A stretch of 64,000 nucleotides of DNA from Bradyrhizobium sp. CB2312 (GTDB lineage Bacteria; Pseudomonadota; Alphaproteobacteria; Rhizobiales; Xanthobacteraceae): contig NZ_CP121668.1 of assembly GCF_029714425.1 (NCBI RefSeq), forward strand, positions 6,221,501 to 6,285,500, written 5' to 3'. The position numbers were made by a program, and so were the translations under genes. Positions within the stretch are counted from its first letter, which is position 1; each line of letters begins with the position of its first letter. Positions 60,986 through 64,000 of the stretch are shown piece after piece. Below the pieces are notes generated by a model. That model was not told the origin of the DNA. It worked only from the letters and a program-made list of their open reading frames with translations, and searched no databases.

Positions 60986-63109
60986 TCAGTGCCGTGCCTG
61001 CGCGCCGGTCAGAATCAGCAGCGCGTCGAGCGCCACCGCCCCCTCGCCCTCGGTGCGGAGCAGCAGCGGGTTGACGTCGATCTCGGCGACGGTGTCGGCA
61101 TGCGCTGCGGCAAAACGCGACAGCGCGGCAACGGCCCGGGCCGCGGCGTCGAGGTCGGCGCGCGGCCGGCCGCGCGCGCCGTCGAGCACCGCGAATGCCT
61201 TGAGCGATGTCAGCATCGCCATCGCCTGCGCTTCGCTGACCGGAGCCATCTGCACCGCGGAATCCTGGAGAATCTCTGCAAAGATGCCGCCGAGGCCGAC
61301 CATCACCACCGGTCCGAACACGGGGTCGATGCGGCTGCCGAGGATCAGTTCCGCAACGCCCTTGGCCATCGGCGCCACGATCACGCCGTCGATTGTTGCC
61401 TTGGGCGCGCGGGTGGCGACGCGATCGCGCATCTGGGCATAGGCGCGCCGGACATCGGCTTCCGAACCGACGCCCACCACAACGCCGCCGGCCTCCGTCT
61501 TGTGCGGCAGGTCGGGCGAGGCGATCTTCAGCACCACGGGATAACCGATCTCGGTGGCGGCGCGCACTGCTGCATCCGCATCCTGCACGAGATGTTCGAC
61601 CAGCACCGGAACGCCGGCGTCGGCAAGCGCCCGCTTGGCGCCAAGCTCATGGCGGAAAGCGTCTGCCGGAAGCGGCTTCGCCTGCGCGATTGTCGCGGGC
61701 GCGTCCTGCGAACGTTGCGATGCGGCCTGCAACCGCACCAACGCGGCAACGGTTGCGCAGCAACCGTCGAAGCTCGCGATGGTCGGAAAACCCAGCGCGT
61801 GCAGCTCGGCCAGCGCATCATCCGGGCCGTCCACGCACAGGACGATCGGGCGGTGGGGAAATTGCGCGCGCATGTTGCGCAAGCTGTCCATGTAGATGGA
61901 GCGCAGGCGCGGCAGATGCAGCGAGAATGGCAGCGGCAGGATCACCGTGTCGGTCCGTTCGTCCGCCACGACGGCGGTCATGATCTTCTCCAGGAGATCA
62001 GGCCGGCTCGACATCTGCGCGGTGGCGTCGACCGGATTGCGGGCCGACGCAAAGGGCACCAGCTCCAGAATCTGGCGTTGCGTCTCCTCGCCGAGCTCCG
62101 GCAACGTCAGTCCGACCGACTGGGCGGCGTCCGCAAGCAGTACGCCGAAGCCGCCCGACGCCGTGAGGATCGCGATGTCCGGCCCCTTCGGCAGCCGGTC
62201 CGGCAGCAGGATCGACGCGGCATGGCCGAGATCGATCAGCTCATCGATGCTGCGCACCCGCACCGCGCCGCAACGGGCAAACAGCGCGTCGAACACAGCA
62301 TCAGATCCCGCCATCGCGCCGGTGTGCGAGGCCGCGGCGGCCTGGCCTGCCGACGACGTCCCGATCTTCATGGCGATGACGGGTTTGCCGGCATCACGCG
62401 CCTCCTCCAGTGCGGAGATCAGGCGGCCGGCGTCGCGGCACGCTTCGAGACAGCACAGGATCACCTTGGTGGCGGGGTCACGTGCCATCCAGGCAATGCC
62501 ATCGGCAATGTCGATGTCGCACTCGTTGCCGGTGGTGATGAAGCGGCTGACGCCGACGCCGCGCTCGCTGGCAAGGCGCATGGTGTAGCTGCCGAGATTG
62601 CCGCTCTGCGACACGATGCCGAGCGAACCCGCAGCCGGCATGCCGTGCTCGAGCACGATCGAGAAGGTCGCGATGCTCCTCTCGGCGACGCTGACCGCGC
62701 CAAGGCAATTCGGCCCAAGCAGGCGCATGCCGCTGCCCCGCGCGGCGACGCGCAGCCGGTCCTGCATGGCGCGCCCCTGCTCGCCGAGCTCGGCAAAGCC
62801 CGAGGAGAAGACGACGACGCTGCGGACGCCGCGGGCGACGCACTGCTCGACGGCTTCGCCCGCGCGTTCCGCATCGACCGCGACGATGGCGAGGTCGGGC
62901 GCTTCCGGCAGGTCGGCGACGGAGCCGTAGGCTTGCAGTCCCTGCACCGTCGCAGCCTTGGGATTGACCGGATAGATCCGGCCCGCATAGCCGTGGCGGC
63001 GCAACAGATCGACCGGCCGCCCGCCGATCTTCGTCGCCTCCTGCGAAGCGCCGATGATCGCGATCGAGCGCGGCGACATCAGCGCGTCGAGACCCTGTCC
63101 CGGCCGCAT
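60986..63109 (-). CDS. NDP-forming acyl-CoA synthetase (acetate-CoA ligase family)
   Basis: Single-chain ligase of 707 residues that activates a carboxylic acid with CoA and a nucleoside triphosphate. The CoA-binding domain (MSPRSIAIIGASQEATKIGG, GYAGRIYPVNPKA), the succinyl-CoA-ligase-like domain with the phospho-His candidate in AAAASHTGAMAGSDAVFDAL, and the C-terminal ATP-grasp domain (KIASPDLPHKTEAGGVVVGV, DPVFGPVVMVGLGGIFAEIL) are in normal order. It starts one base after the enoyl-CoA hydratase stop. It would activate the acid imported by the pathway. Confidence 0.92.
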   Translation of the reverse strand: MRPGQGLDALMSPRSIAIIGASQEATKIGGRPVDLLRRHGYAGRIYPVNPKAATVQGLQAYGSVADLPEAPDLAIVAVDAERAGEAVEQCVARGVRSVVVFSSGFAELGEQGRAMQDRLRVAARGSGMRLLGPNCLGAVSVAERSIATFSIVLEHGMPAAGSLGIVSQSGNLGSYTMRLASERGVGVSRFITTGNECDIDIADGIAWMARDPATKVILCCLEACRDAGRLISALEEARDAGKPVIAMKIGTSSAGQAAAASHTGAMAGSDAVFDALFARCGAVRVRSIDELIDLGHAASILLPDRLPKGPDIAILTASGGFGVLLADAAQSVGLTLPELGEETQRQILELVPFASARNPVDATAQMSSRPDLLEKIMTAVVADERTDTVILPLPFSLHLPRLRSIYMDSLRNMRAQFPHRPIVLCVDGPDDALAELHALGFPTIASFDGCCATVAALVRLQAASQRSQDAPATIAQAKPLPADAFRHELGAKRALADAGVPVLVEHLVQDADAAVRAATEIGYPVVLKIASPDLPHKTEAGGVVVGVGSEADVRRAYAQMRDRVATRAPKATIDGVIVAPMAKGVAELILGSRIDPVFGPVVMVGLGGIFAEILQDSAVQMAPVSEAQAMAMLTSLKAFAVLDGARGRPRADLDAAARAVAALSRFAAAHADTVAEIDVNPLLLRTEGEGAVALDALLILTGAQARH

Positions 63110-63110
63110 C

Positions 63111-63881
63111 TCAGCGCCCCTTGAACACCGGCGCGCGCTTCTCGAGGAACGCCATGCGCGCCTCCTTGGCGTCCTCGGTCTTGGACAGGGCCATGGTGAT
63201 GTTCTGCTCGAAGCGATAGGCATCGCGCGGCGGCATCAGCTCGACCATGTTCGCCGCGTTCTTGGCGTATTCCATCGCGATCGGGCTCTTCGAGGCGATC
63301 TCGCGTGCAAGCTTCATCGCCTCCGGAATCAGGTTTTCCTTGGTCGTGCAGGCCTCGATGATGCCAAGGCGGTAGAGCTCGGCAGCCGGCACGCGATAGC
63401 CGGTGAAGAACATCCGGCGCATCAGCGAGCGACCGAATATCGTGTTCAGCATCGCGGCACCGCCGGCGAGACCGACATTGATCTCGGGCATGCCGAAGAC
63501 GGCCTCCTCGCAGGCGTAGAAGATGTCGCAGGAGGCCATCAGGCCGACACCCGCGCCGAGCGCAACGCCGTTGATCGCCGCGATGACGGGCTTGGCACAT
63601 TCACGGATGCAATTGCCGGTCTCGCGCGTGATCCGGTTGTGACTGTGAAACGCGCCGATCTTCGCCGGATCCGGGCGATCCTTCAGATCCGCGCCGCTGC
63701 AGAACACCTTGCCGGCGCCGGTCAGGATCGCGACCCTGACGTCCTGGCGCTCGGAAATCTCGTCGAACACCGCCACGATGCGGTCGCGCATGGCGCGATC
63801 GAGCGCGTTCACCGGAGGACGGTTCAGCGTCACCAGCGCGATGTTGTCGGACACTTCTAGGGTGACGATATCTCCTGACAT
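63111..63881 (-). CDS. Enoyl-CoA hydratase/isomerase
   Basis: Crotonase-fold enzyme of 256 residues, first gene of the operon. VALVTLNRP-type start (IALVTLNRPPVNALDRAMRD), oxyanion-hole segment KVFCSGADLKDRPDPAKIGA and CAKPVIAAINGVALGAGVGL, and the acidic residue region FGMPEINVGLAGGAAML. One of the two catalytic Glu positions of classical crotonases appears replaced by Gly (GLAGGAAM), so it may be a hydratase with altered chemistry or an isomerase. ATG 63881 has a strong AGGAGGA site. Confidence 0.9.
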   Translation of the reverse strand: MSGDIVTLEVSDNIALVTLNRPPVNALDRAMRDRIVAVFDEISERQDVRVAILTGAGKVFCSGADLKDRPDPAKIGAFHSHNRITRETGNCIRECAKPVIAAINGVALGAGVGLMASCDIFYACEEAVFGMPEINVGLAGGAAMLNTIFGRSLMRRMFFTGYRVPAAELYRLGIIEACTTKENLIPEAMKLAREIASKSPIAMEYAKNAANMVELMPPRDAYRFEQNITMALSKTEDAKEARMAFLEKRAPVFKGR

Positions 63882-63930
63882 GGGCTTCCTCCTGGCTTCT
63901 GTTCGTCTTGCTTGGGTCGCATCGCGATGC

Positions 63931-63946
63931 CTGACCGATCGGTCAG
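63931..63946. promoter_or_regulatory. Perfect 16-bp palindrome, TetR-type operator
   Basis: CTGACCGATCGGTCAG is fully self-complementary and stands 50 bp upstream of the enoyl-CoA hydratase ATG. The core TGACCG-AT-CGGTCA is typical of TetR-family operators controlling acyl-CoA pathways. A TetR gene would be expected just beyond the window end. Confidence 0.75.
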
Positions 63947-64000
63947 CTTTTCGTGCTGATAACACCAACCGCAGTTGCTTGCAATATCCTCTCGCGTCCC

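Noticed and set aside
59678..63124. A 1148-codon open frame on the plus strand across the binding-protein and acyl-CoA synthetase genes
   Set aside because: It is the antisense shadow of two well-supported genes, caused by high GC at codon third positions. Its translation is rich in Arg, His, Asp and Leu without any domain.

Overview
The window looks like chromosome of a Bradyrhizobium-type alphaproteobacterium (Nitrobacteraceae). The grounds are high GC, a periplasmic-binding-protein-rich gene set, rhizobial palindromic repeats (the 31-bp GTAGGATGGGTAGA family), TTGA-N6-TCAA boxes of the FixK/FNR type, a TTAA-N7-TTAA CtrA box in front of a DivJ/PleC-like kinase, and gene families common in that clade (PF04392 binding proteins, DUF5939 cyclase, HpnP-like radical SAM). 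No rRNA, tRNA, CRISPR array or intact insertion sequence was found.

Layout. 0.4-6.7 kb: a TctD/TctE-type two-component pair, a lone PF04392 binding protein, and a Cache-HAMP class III nucleotidyl cyclase divergent from an HD-domain protein with a phosphodiesterase-like signature, with a FixK/FNR-like box between them. 7-21 kb: mostly housekeeping and stress genes: Tat-exported epoxide hydrolase, two paralogous TRAP binding proteins without membrane subunits, a PhnA/YjdM protein, a 57-residue membrane protein behind a FixK-like box, Mrp/ApbC ATPase, a VOC protein, a 3-hydroxyisobutyrate-dehydrogenase-like enzyme, NhaD antiporter, a DivJ/PleC-like kinase, DUF1289, a retropepsin-like protease and DusA. 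A decayed adenylate cyclase lies at 9.95-10.46 kb.

21.5-35.4 kb: a catabolic region. An NMT1-type ABC importer is co-transcribed with an AtzB/8-oxoguanine-deaminase-like amidohydrolase and an NdmA-like Rieske oxygenase. Beside it are an outer-membrane barrel, a four-gene cupin/isochorismatase-like hydrolase/FAD oxidase/flavodoxin-fold operon, a LysR regulator, and a creatininase-like plus CocE-like pair. Four copies of a 42-bp bipartite element, each containing a T-N11-A dyad and each oriented the same way toward its target, stand in front of the four transcription units. I infer one LysR regulon for import and breakdown of an N-containing heterocycle.

35.4-43 kb is a graveyard: fragments of a GntR regulator, a tyrosine recombinase, an aldehyde dehydrogenase, a large multidomain kinase (its C-terminal sensor kinase part still open) and a filamentous haemagglutinin with an adjacent inverted piece. 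43-51.4 kb is a probably acquired, lower-GC operon: HpnP-like B12 radical SAM, cysteine-less thiolase homologue, DUF35 partner, second B12 radical SAM, and a zinc-ribbon/cyclase/AAA/TPR regulator. It ends exactly where a CoA-transferase gene is cut off.

51.8-63.9 kb: one long minus-strand operon for CoA-ester catabolism (enoyl-CoA hydratase, NDP-forming acyl-CoA synthetase, binding protein, three acyl-CoA dehydrogenases, two SDRs, a CMD-family protein, TctB, TctA), led by a perfect TetR-type palindrome.
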